Source of the DNA: Saturnia japonica
Lineage: Eukaryota > Arthropoda > Insecta > Lepidoptera > Saturniidae
Assembly (NCBI GenBank): GCA_033032175.1
Contig: CM065307.1
Span: 8,618,001 to 8,682,000 of the forward strand
Length of the DNA: 64,000 nucleotides
Reading direction: 5' to 3'
This document shows, piece by piece, positions 23,525 to 35,729 of the stretch. The translations under genes and the position numbers were made by a program. The notes below the pieces were generated by a model, which was given only the letters and a program-made list of their open reading frames with translations, had not been told where the DNA came from and made no database searches. Numbering within the stretch: the stretch's first letter is position 1; the number at the start of each line of letters is the position of its first letter.

Positions 23525-23730
23525 TAGAGATGGTAATTCATTTCGAAAAAGATCGATTCTAATCGAATCTTATGAATCGATTCACTAAAAATCGAGGTCT
23601 AAAAGATCGATCTCTCAAAAATCGATCTTTTTTCGATTCACTTTCGCATTTGTATTAACATAAAAATCTCTAAAATAGAAAAATAAAAGGACACCACAAC
23701 AATCGATCTTTTGTCATTTTTACCTTACTA
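23525..23730. repeat. Cluster of ATCGAT-like motifs, possible transposon end
   Basis: About eight ATCGA/TCGAT words in 170 bp (GATCGATTCT, AATCGATTCA, GATCGATCTC, AATCGATCTT and others), beginning near TAGAGATGG, which resembles a hAT terminal repeat. Clustered short subterminal repeats are usual in hAT elements. No partner end was found. Confidence 0.4.
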
Positions 23731-23869
23731 AAGTATCATTTATTTTAGAGAAACATAGAAAGGTATAGGAAAAAGAGAATTTATTAAAGGTACATAGGGA
23801 AAGAGAATTCATTAAAAAAATTAGTATTTTAATTGGTAAATGACAGCATAATGAAATGAATAATCCATA

Positions 23870-24367
23870 CCTACTAATATTATAAATGCGAAAGTAATTA
23901 TGCTTGTCCCGTATGTTGCATTTTCACACCTAGACCGCTGAACCAATTTTGATGAATTTTGGTTGAGAAAGGACATAGTCTTCTTTTGGAAATAAAATTG
24001 GAAGGGGTGAAAGGGGGGGTTAAAGTTCGTATGAAGAACCTAATTTTGATGAATTTTGGTATAGAGATATGTTGGACTTAGGAGAAAGACTTTGGCTACC
24101 TTGTGTGGTGAAAATAAAACGTTAATGGGTGAAATAGGGGATGAAGGTTTATACGAAGAATCCATCAAACCAATTTTGATGAATAGAGATATATTGGACC
24201 TAAAACATGAAGGGGTCAAATAGGGGATGAAATATTGTATGAAGAACCCTCTATCTCTCAATTTAGGAATATGAAAATGTATATTTATGCTTTTAGGAAG
24301 AAATAAAAGGGTTTCGCGTTTTTGAAAAATTAATCCGCAAGGGGGTAAAATAAGGGATGATTTACAA
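23870..24367 (+). repeat. Interspersed repeat, TATTATAAATGCGAAAGT type
   Basis: Starts TACTAATATTATAAATGCGA, a common lepidopteran repeat start, followed by repeated modules (AACCAATTTTGATGAATTTT, GGGGTGAAAGGGG and AATAGGGGATGAA repeats). It runs directly into the minisatellite. ORF 24040-24396 is not a gene. Confidence 0.5.
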
Positions 24368-24800
24368 TAACCATACACATAGAGTGATAAATCCATCTAT
24401 GATTTTCTTTTGGTTTGTCATGTTTGGAGATCAGTCATTGTTTATGTATTAATATAGAGGGGTGGTAGGGATCGCGACCACCATACATATAATAATAAAC
24501 CCATGTATAATTTTCTTTTGGTATGTCGTGTTCCGAGATCATTCATTTATATACAGTATTATAACGGGGTGTTAGGGATTGCGGTCACCATACACATAGT
24601 GATAAATAGAAGTATGATTTTCCTTTGGTTTGTCGTGTTCCGAGATCAATCGGTGTATATACAGTAACATAGCGGCGTGATAGAGATCGCGACCACCATA
24701 CACATAGTGATAAACATAAGTATGATTTTCTTTTTTGTATGTCGTGTTCCGAGATCATTCATTTTATATACAGTAATATAACAGGCTGATAGGGATTAAG
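24368..24800. repeat. Minisatellite, four units of about 108 bp
   Basis: Units start near 24368, 24478, 24585 and 24693 (lengths 110, 107, 108, 108). Each has CACCATACACATAG.GATAAA, TATGATTTTC.TTTGGT, TGTCGTGTTCCGAGATCA and TATACAGTA.TATA. The units differ by about 10-20%, so the array is not new. It sits between repeat sequence on both sides and may be part of one long element. Confidence 0.85.
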
Positions 24801-25423
24801 CGGAAGAGTTTTTGTTTGTTTGTTTGTTTAAACCGCTAATCTCTGGAACTACCAGTCGGATTCGAAAAATTCTTTTTGTATATGATAGCCAGACTCACGG
24901 CGAATTGTATAGGCTATCTAATATTAGAACTCTCAGCAATCCTTAAATATTGATTTTTGTTAAGTCGGAGGTGGAAGCCCTTCCGAGCTGCTTTATCCGC
25001 TTGCGCTGTCGTAATGGTTAATGATACGTAAATACAATACAATAGTAAATACAATACAAAAAAATTTAAAAAAAGTTCGCGATAGCATATGACAATCTCC
25101 TATACATAAGCCTCAAAAAGCTATTTTGTAACAAACAATTGTTAAAAATAAAAAAGTGATTTATGAACATTATTTTTAGGCATGGCATATTAATTCTTAC
25201 GAATAAAAGTCTCTTCGTCATGAAGAAAATTTTATAAAGTTAAGTTTTGCGTTTGATAGTATGTTATTTTGACACATAGTTTAGGGGATAATAAAAATTC
25301 AAACAATTTGTTCTTGCGACAAGAACAATAATCATGATAGATTACACAGGTGCGCGGCGTGCGTTGGCGTTGCGGTGTTTATTGTATAAAATTAACACGG
25401 GTGAAACCGTGGGGCACAGCTAG
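24801..25423 (+). mobile_element. Helitron-like element, copy 1 of a neighbouring pair
   Basis: Starts near GCGGAAGAGTTTTTGTTTG and ends GAAACCGTGGGGCACAGCTAG followed by T. About 85% similar by eye to 25508-26101, in the same orientation, with 85 bp between. No ORF, so non-autonomous. Confidence 0.6.
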
Positions 25424-25507
25424 TTGTTATGTAATATTGGTGGTATTTGCGTTGGTGGTATAAGTTAAGTGAATTATAAATCTATATCTATACTTATATA
25501 TTACAAT

Positions 25508-26101
25508 ATAATAAAGCGGAAAAGTTTATTTGTTTGTTTGTTTGTTTAAACACGCTAATCTCTGGAACTATACCAGTCGGATTCGAAATATTGGTTGTGT
25601 ATATGATAGCCAGATTCACGAGGAATAGTATAGGCTATCTAACATTAGGCTACAACTTTCAGCTAGCCTTAAATATTGATTTTTATTAAATAAATCGGAA
25701 GTGGAAGCCCTCCCGAACTACTTTACCCGCATGCGCTGGCGTAATGGATAAATGATACGTAAATACAATATTATACAAAAATATTGAACCTTAGTATATC
25801 TAAAAAAATAGTTGCGAAACTCCCATTTCTTATAAATAAGCCGCAAAAAGGTATTTTACGAAAAAAAAATTTTGCTTATTAAAAATTGATTAATGAGTAT
25901 TGTTGTTGGCATGGCATATTAATCTTTACGAACGAAAGTTACCTCATCATAAAGACAATTTTATGAAGTGACACTTTGCCCATTATAACATGTTACACAT
26001 AATGTAGGTGATAATGCTAAATTAAAATAATTTAACACTCTGCTCCGGTCTATGATTATAATACTGTAAGCTACACGGATGAAACCGTGAGGCATAGCTA
26101 G
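25508..26101 (+). mobile_element. Helitron-like element, copy 2 of the pair
   Basis: Starts GCGGAAAAGTTTATTTGTTTG and ends GAAACCGTGAGGCATAGCTAG before T. See copy 1. Shared marks include GTATATGATAGCCAGA.TCAC and GATACGTAAATACAAT. Confidence 0.6.
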
Positions 26102-26612
26102 TAAGTACTTAATGATTAGAAGCATGAATTTTAAGTTGCCATAAAAACTCCTTAGACAGTTTTAACAAGGGAGCCACTATCTTGTTAAAGCATTGTTTGA
26201 ACTATAAAAGTTAGAAAAACATTCTATCCACGTAACATTGGTATAATTGTGTATATACACGTGTTTGTCATTAAATAAGAAGAAGAAACAATTGTAGTAA
26301 ACGTGTAGAGAGAAAATAATTAATTTTGTTAAATCTTAGGGATCCACACGATTTTCTTTATTTTCTAATCTGATTAGTAGTACCTTGTTACTTAGTTGGG
26401 CGTGAACATCATATTATCTTTGTGTGTTGCACGTATAGCAATAGTCCTTGTAGCTAAGAATTTGATTATTATTGTTATGAACATCAGAGATTTCAGAAAA
26501 GGTCTATGATTATTATATTTAAACTATTTTATTATTTATTTACTATGGTAAAAAGAGTATTAATTTAAATTGAGAAGAACAAATTAAGAATTAAGAAATC
26601 ATGAGAAGTTAA

Positions 26613-26670
26613 TAAGCTGTTTAGTTACCATATTACAAGCTTTGCTTAGTTTGGAATTGAATGGCCGTGT
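26613..26670 (+). repeat. SINE family A tail fragment
   Basis: Matches the tail of the SINE at 5041-5260 (GTTTAGTTACCATATTACAAG, then TTTGGAATTGAATGGCCG). Confidence 0.55.
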
Positions 26671-26979
26671 GTAAAAACAAAAAATAATAAAAAAATTGAA
26701 AAACAAAAATGTGGAAAACTTAATCTTTTATTATATTATGAATATCGGCAGCCTTACCCATTACGAGGCTCCGGCGGCAGGTCTTTCCGTGGCCTTTTGT
26801 CCTACGGAAAAGTACCTATGTGATGCGAAAGTAGGTCTGGTTGTTAGGTAGGTATTCGTTATGTTTGACGAGAAATGCTAAGGTTATACAAATAAATAAA
26901 ATTTGAGTTTTAAAATATTTTACTTACATAGAAAGATTTACAAAATGAACAAATACAGAGATGATCAATTTTAAAATTG

Positions 26980-29060
26980 ATGTTTGCGGCTTTTACTAAG
27001 ACTAAAATCTTTAATTAAAGCACAATAATCTAACGAATGAGCTACGTCATTTTCGATTGAAAGAATAGCAAGGGCTGAAAGCCGATCCTGTGTCATCGAA
27101 TTCCTCAAATATGTTTTATTAATTTTAAGCTTCGAAAAACTCCTTTCAGCAGACGCAACCGTAACAGGTATGGTGGCAATAATTCTCAGAACAATTTCGA
27201 TAGTGGGGTAAACTTCAGTTTTTTTTTTCTATTATGTATTTCAGCACCGAGATAATGTCATCGTTTCCTTTATCCTTATACACACGGATGAACATATTCA
27301 GTTCTTCGTACAATTCATGTCCATCAATATCACATGATTCTCCTACTGTCATAGATATTTGCAAGTCGCTGCATTGCTTCTAAAGTTCACTATCACTAAT
27401 TTCCTTTAATCTTTTTATATTATACATGAAACTAAATTTGCTCTCATGATGTTTAAGTGCCCCAAACCTAGCGCAGCTTGGGCGCACATTGTCGACAATA
27501 ACATAAAAATAGTTTATTTTGAAAATTTCTTCCGCATTCAATTCATGAGCTTCATCTTCCCCTTCATAATCAAAATACTTTTTCTTACGTCGTATTCTGA
27601 CTTTTTTAAACTGTCTGTCAATATCATTTTCCTCGGCTATTTCTCTCGCTGTTACAAGGGATGACTGAAAACCATTTTCTCGATAATTATCGAGCCAATT
27701 TGTGAATGCGTCTAGGTGTTGTATAGCCACATCTAAGTGCATGTTTTACTGATAACATTTATCTTTGTAAGAATGTCATACCATATGACAAGTGAAACTA
27801 CAAATTCGAAGGTAGTTATTTCTTTTTCTATAGAACGGAATTCACTGACCAACTGACAATCAGTTGTATTTTCTGATAAATCTTTTAAAGAATCACATAT
27901 ATCGCTTAGTTGGTATTTAACGGCCTTCACCGATGCTACCCTGCACTCCTATCTAGTTTCAGAAAGTGGTTTTAGCGATAAGGATTTTACATGAGCATTT
28001 CAAATAGCCCACCTCTGACTTGAGCCGGCAAACAGAGTGTAGCACGTTTGTAGCAAACCAAAAAAGATTTTGCTTGGGCACAAGACGATGCTACATCTCC
28101 TAGGATGAGATTCCAGCTATGACTCCCACAAGGTAAAAATAAGCAAGTGGATTAATTTCAATAATATATTTTTGGGCACCTCTTTTTTCACCACGCATAT
28201 TGGCACCATTATCATATCCTTGGCCTCTGCAGTTTTTCAATGATATACTTAACTGTTCTAATTCAGTGATTATATAATTAGTCAAACTCTCAGCTGTGGT
28301 TTTTTCGATGGCTATGAAACCAATAAAATGTTCTTCAATTTCAGCTGTTTTTGTATTAACAAATCTTATAATAATCGATAGTTGCTCAACACGAGAAACG
28401 TCTCGAGTACAATCAAGAATAATAGAGTAATAATTATTTTTTCAACAGTTTCAGTTTTCACGTGACTTGCCATTATTTGCAGGAGCTTATTTTGAATATT
28501 TTTTTCGATATAGTGGTCATTAATCACTTTATCTTTTACTTGTTGTAAGTGAAGTCTCAGCACGGGATCAAATCGGGCTATTAACTTTACTAAATCTATA
28601 AAGTTGCCGCTTGTCTCACTCGAACCTGATTCAGATGTTAACTTTTCTCTATGACCCCTGAATCAGGATTAAAGTCACTTTTAATCAATAAATGTTTCGT
28701 ATAAGTTTCTTGATATCACTTTTTATATATTAATATATAAAAATCTTGTGTCACGATGTATGTTCGGGATAAACTCCGAAACTATTGAACCGATTATGAT
28801 AAAATTTTGTAACTATCTGTAATTTGGTCCAACTTAAAGTTTTTATCTCAATTAATGACTAATTACGGGATGTAAATATGTAACTACTGCATAGTAGTAG
28901 ACGTGTGCGGAGCCGCGGGCACATCGCTAGTATTTATATAAAGATCCACGTAGATTTTCTTGTACCTGCTTTCCTTTGATAGCTCGTTTCTTTTTTGAAC
29001 TACCTGACTCAAATTTTCTACCGGCATTACGATCACGCGAACTCAATTCGTAAATCTTGT
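26980..29060 (-). pseudogene. Decayed hAT transposase (ZMYM-like type)
   Basis: Minus-strand pieces appear in the right order over 2 kb. Near 29000-29050: SSRDRNAGRKFESGSSKKKR. Near 28560-28650: SGNFIDLVKLIARFDPVLRL. Near 28200: CRGQGYDNGANMRGEKRGAQ and EINPLAYFYLVG. Near 27380-27740: DAFTNWLDNYRENG and following. Near 27050-27210: VASAERSFSKLKINKTYLRN, the hAT C-terminal dimerisation domain. Stops and frameshifts separate the pieces, and a Helitron-like insert (to 28930) splits the N-terminal part. Family: hAT elements with ZMYM1-like transposases. Confidence 0.75.
28720..28930 (+). mobile_element. Helitron-like insert within the hAT
   Basis: Begins near TATATTAATATATAAAAATC and ends GTGCGGAGCCGCGGGCACATCGCTAG before T. 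The hAT coding pieces resume on either side. The exact left end is not certain. Confidence 0.6.
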
Positions 29061-29351
29061 TTTGTTTCGCACAAATAGTCAGAAATACTTTTTAAGTAGG
29101 TGTCACACAGTTTTTTTACACTTTATCAGCTTACTCAATACCTAAAATACTATAAGAGCGTAATATTAAATATAATTGAAAGATATGTACGGTACAGCAA
29201 CGATTTTGTAACTCATAATGCAAACAAAATAATTCCAAGGTGACAGAAGTTGACGAACGAAATGAACCAAGGGAATTCCTCTAGCGACGGGGATTCCCCG
29301 AGCGATAGACGAGCAGAACATTATGTCTCGACTCCCGAGTCACAGACTATA

Positions 29352-31254
29352 CAGAATGGCGAAAAAGCCATGGATCAAATGCAGCTAATGGTTAGATAGG
29401 GTCATCAGCTCAAAAAATTGTTCTACGGGAGGTCTTTAAGGTCAACCCCTGCAGAGTTATAATTTATTTTGGGTTTTTTATGAGAAAATTGACTCTTTTA
29501 CTAATTCTTATTAAATTTCGAAAAAATCTACAGCCTGTATCTTTTTTATAATTTTCACTAGATTGGTACTGATGAGTACTTGCGTTAAATATGCTATTTA
29601 CGGTTGTTTATTGGGTGTGGTCAAGATAATATTAAGTTTTAGGAAAAAAAAAATCTGAAATCATAACTTTTTATTTATTTCGGACCCCACTGTGAAAAAA
29701 ACTACTCTACCGAAAAGTGACACTGTATTACAACTTTTGGCGCATTAAATAGGGATTCTGAAAAGGTTATAACACATGACCATGAGTGGCTCTAATGTCT
29801 TTTTAGGACGAAAAAACAAAATAACGATTGTGAAATAATTGTTTTAATAAAACAAAACATTTTACAATAAATGCGCAAAATTCCTGCCTCTGACCATAAT
29901 ACATAATCTGTACTGTCTAATAAAATTCCTACGTAACCTAGGGAATGCACCTCTGTCGTTAATAACTTGTACCCTAGCAAATTCTAGCTTTTGTCGTAGT
30001 TCTTGTTCGCTATTGTTCTCTCCTTCATAAACTATTTTTTTAAATAGCCCCAAAGGAAAAAATTTAATGGATTTAGATCGGGCGACCGGGGTGGCCACGC
30101 AATAGGTCCGCCTCGACCAATCCACCGGTTGGGGAAGCGCTCGTTCAAATGATCTCTAACTGCTCGAGCGTAATGAAGCGGGGCACCGTCGTGTTGCAGC
30201 TACATTTCTGCTATTCTTGCTTCTGGAACCTCAGCTTCATTAAGAATTTAGTTTAAATTATTTTGTAAAAAAATTAAATACAGAGCACCATTCAGCCTTG
30301 CTGGCATTTCATGCAGCATCAACTGCTAGCCAATTATACCAGCCCACATGTTTATAGCAAACAGATGCTGGAATCGATCATTTCTTATGATATGGGGGTT
30401 CACTCTGGAGTAAAAATGTAGGTTGTGGATATTGAATACTCCCATTCTTCTAAAATTTAACTCATCCGTCCATAATACCTTGTTGAAGAACTGCGAATCC
30501 TCTCTGTGGTATCTTAGCATCTCTCTGCAAAACCTCACTCTAGGTTCATAGTCACCGGGCAGCATAGCTTTGCACGTGGTAGGCGTGATATTTATTTCTT
30601 TTAATGATATGTTGCACCGTCGATCTTGGAATCGCGAGATTTCGGGATATTTGGCGTTGACTTATACCAGGATCCAGTCTTAATTCTCTCTGCACTTCAT
30701 CTTCAGTTTCAAATCGCACCACTGGTCTGTTTATTTTTAAATAGGCCTAACCGAGTTTTATGGTAGGATTAACTTTGGCCTTGCTACGAATGATCGTCCT
30801 CGAAAGACATCAAAGCCACGCAGAGTTATGTGTAATACCTTTTTAGAATCCCTATTAAATGCGCCAAAACTTGTAATACAGGGTCACTTTTCGGTAGAGT
30901 ATTTTTTTCCACAGTGGGGTCCGAAGTAAATAAAAAGTTATGATTTGAGATTATTTTTTTTCGTAAAACTTAATATTATCTTCAACACACCCAATAAACT
31001 ATCATAAATAGCATATTTAACGCAAGGTCTCATCAGTACCAATGTAGTGAAAATTATAAAAAAGATACAGGTGTAGATTTTTTTCGAATTTTCATAAGAA
31101 TTAGTTAAAAAAGACAATTTTCTCATAAAAACACAAAATAAATTATAACTCTGCAGGGGTTGACCTTAAGAACATCCCGTAGAACAATTTTTTGCAGCTG
31201 ATGGCCCCATCTAACCCCTGTTTGCGTTTGATCCTCGACTTTTTGGCCAACCTG
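29352..31254 (-). mobile_element. Decayed mariner-like element with very long TIRs
   Basis: The left arm (29352 to about 29805) and the right arm (about 30795 to 31254) are inverted copies of each other over roughly 450 bp, with scattered mismatches. Both ends are flanked by TA (29350-29351 and 31255-31256). Termini read CAGAATGGCGAAAAAG and, reversed, CAGGTTGGCCAAAAAG. A broken transposase lies between, on the minus strand. It lies between the hAT coding remnant and a hAT-type TIR at 31559, so it probably jumped into the hAT. Confidence 0.8.
29862..30735 (-). pseudogene. Broken DD41D-type transposase
   Basis: Minus-strand reading: an HTH (ELRLDPGISQRQISRNLAIP, STVQHIIKRNKYH), the first catalytic block VLWTDELNF, the second LQHDGAPLHYARAVRDHLNE, and the third SPDLNPLNFFLWGYLKK. 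In the third block, Asn stands where the related intact transposase has Asp (SPLDYFAWGYLK). Spacing from the second D to this position is again 41 residues. In-frame stops at 30326-30328 and 30200-30202, and a one-base deletion in an A-run near 30036-30042, show it is dead. Confidence 0.8.
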
Positions 31255-31483
31255 TATAATATTATACTAGTCCCGAGTGCTATGCGTTTAAAAAACCGAT
31301 CTTTAAGTGTTTCGAGGCGCGATATTCAAGTACTACAAAATAAATTTATCAATTATGATTTGCATGAATGAATTAGTTAACTAACTTTATTATAGTTTAC
31401 CGTTATTTTATAACCTTAATAAATAAATAAGAATCAAAATCAAAAGTTTTGAATAAAAAAAAATACAGTTAAAAATATTTGTA

Positions 31484-31559
31484 TTGTTTGACGCGAGGCT
31501 CCTGCAAGATAGAGGCCCCGGGCGATTGCCCTGTTCGCCACCCCCTAAGGCCGCCACTG
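31484..31559 (-). repeat. Probable hAT terminal region (TIR)
   Basis: The minus strand from 31559 reads CAGTGGCGGCCTTAGGGGGT and then GGCGAACAGGGCAATCG. CAGTGGCG starts are typical of many insect hAT elements. It would be the 5' end of the hAT whose transposase remnants lie at 26980-29060. The matching other end was not found. The plus-strand ORF over it is not a gene. Confidence 0.5.
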
Positions 31560-32011
31560 ATTATGAACTAGACGTCTATCCTTACGAAATCCATACTAAA
31601 AGAATACTATTAGAGTTAGACAAAATTATTATCAAATCAGAGGAACGCACTATCACGACCTTTTTAAAGTTTTAATTCATTGTGAAGTAAATTAAAAATT
31701 AAAAATAATTTTAAAATACATACATATATTAATATTATTCATTTAATATATTATATTAACGGAGATTAGCTCAGTTTCTATTAAAAGTGTTGATTACAAA
31801 CAGATTTTTTAAAATAATGTTTCATTAAAAGTGTTGATAGAAAAATCCTACAAGTCAAAGTAGTTAGTTCTGTACGGATATTCAGACTGCGCTAGGTATA
31901 TAAACTTTGGATTGCAGACGCAATAAAAGTACGGCAACTAGCTTTATAGCCTAGTTAGTGCATGAAGTCAATGGCATCGCGTGTAGCTTCATGGTAGAAT
32001 TTTATTTGCAA

Positions 32012-32435
32012 CTAGCTGTGCCCGCGGCTCCGCTCGCGACGACTACGGAATTTCGGTAATCTAGTGACCGCGCTTCCACCTACGGAGGTCGTCCGCAGCG
32101 CCGGTAATTTGAAAGATAAAGATGCTTTTATGGCTTATTGCCTGGAACTCTAATTCTTTTTTAAAATAAAGGTTGCCTAAGTTACTCCTTATAACATCAG
32201 CTATCTGCAAGTGAAAGTCTCGTCAAAATCAATCCAACCGTTTTCGAGATTACTCGGAACAAACAGACAGACAAACAAAAATTTTAAATGTTACTTTGTT
32301 TTTGTTAAACGAGTAATTACCGTTTATAATTTCATATGCATTTAGTAAAAAACTGTTATTTTGTAACACTTCAATTTTATTATTTGTACAGATACATTTG
32401 TTATAAATATAAAACATGGGTATGATATAATAAAA
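32012..32435 (-). mobile_element. Helitron-like element, reverse orientation
   Basis: Begins A|CTAGCTGTGCCCGCGGCTCC, so the minus strand ends ...CAGCTAG-T. The inner wording AGTTACTCCTTATAACATCA, GCTATCTGCAAGTGAAAGTC and GGAACAAACAGACAGA is shared with 55590-55930. Confidence 0.65.
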
Positions 32436-35299
32436 AATCATTTATTGTGCAGTCAACGCCAGTACACTTGGTATTGTTTATTCCCTTGTTTAATATTTAA
32501 TTTTTTTTTATTTCGGAATACGGATTTCGCCGTGCGAAATGAACAAGTGTTTTTTCGGAAATATGAAATTTAAAACTTTTCAAAATAATAATTTAACGTT
32601 TTAAATCCGCCAGCCTCTATAGTTTATAAATTGAAATTGTATGGTATATAATTCTCAAATGAATTCAAATTATTGATGAGTAAAAAAACTCTTTTAGAAT
32701 TTAAAAAAGAGCTGATTGCGTTTTTATGTAGTAAAGTATTCTTAATTATGCAAATATTGTTAGAAATGTCTAGAATGATATATATTTTTTCCAGAGCTTT
32801 AACCTTTGATTATGTACATGTCTTTAATCAAAGTTCAACATTCAAACTTAGAGACACATTTAGAGAAATGAACTAATTTAAATATGTTTGGTTCCTGATT
32901 TGATATCACCTTAATGCGACATACTTCAACACGCAATAAAAGAAGCCGTATTGTTCAGCTAAAAAATTGCAGCTTCCATTCTTATAGAGAACAATCTATT
33001 ATGTGATGAACATATTTGTTGGTTCTGGGCACAGATGTAAGGAAAAGGGTTCTAGATATATGCACATAATATGAATAAGTATTAAACGAACACAGATCCA
33101 ATAGACACAAACGTAACCAGCTGTATGCTAGGTATACGAGTTGTTTGGTTCAAAACACATGCAACTTTCAATTTTGAATCGGATGACGGTGTCTGTCCTT
33201 TAATATTAATTAAACTAATAACTAAGACTACTGCAGATATAGGGACTACAGTAATAATTCTATGCAGCTCGTTCAATTGTTTTGATAAGCTAGAAAGGAG
33301 CTCTGCATCTGATTTATTACTTTTAATTTTGAAGTTCTTTCCACTTGGCTCTTATCTTTTTCGTTCATTAGTGGCTGCGAGTTCTGGAAACAGTTTAATG
33401 TAGACTATAAAGTCACGACGCTCTCACAATTTTTCATGCAAAAGGTTTTACACTTTAATAAAAGTTGTATTACTAAGTAATCGTTAAATTCTCGTAAATT
33501 AGAAGATTCATTGATGCAAGTTTATTAGCTTTACATCGTCACAGTGATTAATCTCCTCTTCAAACTTGTTTAAATCAATACTAATAACGTTTAGAACATT
33601 CATCTTATCGCTTGAAAGTTATTGTATAAAATATATATTATCTTTAAATTCAATTCGGGTTTGGCTAATTATGTTATTGGTATTAATATTTAGCTTTCAG
33701 CAATTCAGTAATTGAATATTTATAATTTTAAATCTGCTTTTTAAATATTAATCCTTTTTTTTAATATGGTACAGCTTGGCCTCACTTGATAGTACTGAAT
33801 ATGTAGTCTAGTCGACAAGTTGAAAATGGTATAAAATAGAGATACTGCTCTTAAAATTATGTGCGATAGCTCATTGGATTCGGAATGACGCCTAGAAAAA
33901 AGTGCCAAAAGCGTGTATTAGCACATAAAAAATTGTAAAAGTTATAAACAATTTAAGATGAAAAAAAAATGCATTTCGTTTTTTGCTAATATTTCATAAA
34001 CTATTAATATTTAAGAAATTTTAAAAAAAGATTCTGAAAGAGTAGAAAATTTCCAATAAAAAAACTCCGAACTCCCGGAACTCTATCTCCATTATTTATA
34101 ATTTTAATTTACCGCTGAAAATAGGTCTGCGCGCGACATTTTTATGTTGCGCACGCGGCGTCAAAAGCGAGTACGGCACATTAATTAATTTATTTAAGCT
34201 ATTGAATTTATTTTTTTAATTTTAAAAAATTATGGTGTTTTCTGAACACTATAAATAATTTATTCCCCTTGGAAATTTTACTTAAAGTTAATTTTTCAAC
34301 AAGTTAACTAACAAAATTTTCTCGAACTTCCGTCTTAATTGTAAGTGAAAAAAAAATGTTTAAATAATTGTCGTAAAAAAATTTAGCTTCGTAGAGCCTT
34401 TCTTACATACATACTTGACAAGATCGCGCCATAAAAGTTAAAAAAATATTTATACTTTGTTTATAATAATTTTTTTACTTGGATTTTTCAGTTTTTGCAC
34501 GCAATACGCTTAAAAAGTTGTACAAAGTTTTTGCTTCACGTATTAATATAATGATGATGACAATATCTACATTCTTGGGTAGTTTCGTTTTAAACAAAAG
34601 TAATATAAGTACTTACCTGAATCTTAATTAATAGGGAATATGCAAGAAATTCAAGAAATGGCAATACATTTTTTTACAACCTATAACGCTTCTGAATCAC
34701 GCAAATATCAATAATTCTCAATTGAATTCAATATTCATTGAGAAATCAATTAATAAAAAGTGTAAAAATTGTGCGGGAATTTGAAAATAATTAAACGCAA
34801 CGCCATTGCTTGACCGTGATTGTGACGTCAAAATATATAATAACAAGTGAGTAGTTCATACTTCATCATAGTTGTTGGGTGCTTTTTGACGGTGTAACAA
34901 CAAAAAGTTCATTGTAATAGCTTTAAAACGATTTAAATACTGACGTCGAAGTGATTGTTGGAGAAATCATGTTTCCTTTCTTAATCTTACACCACTTTTT
35001 TCTTATGTCCTCACCTCTCAGGACAAGAAAACTCACTTTATTGCTTGCATTCCATGTAGTATTTCTTTCATATAGGCACAATACAGTACTTAGAACTTGT
35101 CTTGGTTTGTGTCGTGTTCTATGACATTATGTAATTATGTTATAGGCAATGTATGGAATGCCAAATGAGAAACCGGCAAAGTATGAAATAGATCTCCGAT
35201 TTGCTTCGAATATCACCTGAGAGATTTTGGCGGGATCTCAAAGTGTCATGTGATTGAGATACATACATTTACAGGTTTTAGTCTTTTTTTTAGCGTTAT

Positions 35300-35606
35300 A
35301 GGTTTAATGTTGTGGCAACAATCTCACCGAATATTAAGTGACGATGTTGTCAAAGATGGCAGCACGCTAAGCTTAATGGAAGACAGGCTCTCAAATGCAG
35401 CTTCCAGAACACATCTATTGGTGCTTGGTGACAGATTTTTAACTTGAGGGTGGTAGCTAGCCAAGAGGGCATTATAAAAAGCGGTACCACCGTGCTATGG
35501 GTTCATCACGATACTACTTTCACCGAAAGCTCATGCTCATTGCAGGTATTCGAACTCGTTTGATCTACGTGAATTCCGTACACGCTACCGACTGAGCCAT
35601 CATTTG
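35300..35606 (-). mobile_element. tRNA-derived SINE (family B), with head
   Basis: On the minus strand, TGGCTCAGTCGGTAGCGTG near 35605 is a good A box and GAGTTCGAATACC about 35 nt later a good B box. The body then matches 4345-4545 and, in reverse, 50645-50815. This is a SINE with a pol III promoter and not a working tRNA gene, as no full cloverleaf is seen. Confidence 0.65.
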
Positions 35607-35729
35607 TACTAGTACTCGTTCGCAGGTCCAATCCAACCTAACTGAGCATCGTCTGTATTTTGTAACGTATAAATAATAAGGTTAATAATATAATAAGGTT
35701 ATGTAGATATGTTATAAATGACGTGTCTT

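Noticed and set aside
24040..24396. 118-codon minus-strand ORF
   Set aside because: It lies wholly inside a repeat with direct modules that recur without keeping a frame.
33082..33403. Overlapping ORFs on both strands (for example MNELHRIITVVPISAVVLVI)
   Set aside because: Minus-strand reading can be extended loosely upstream but has a stop, no recognised family and no splice sites. Possibly an old repeat; not supported as a gene.
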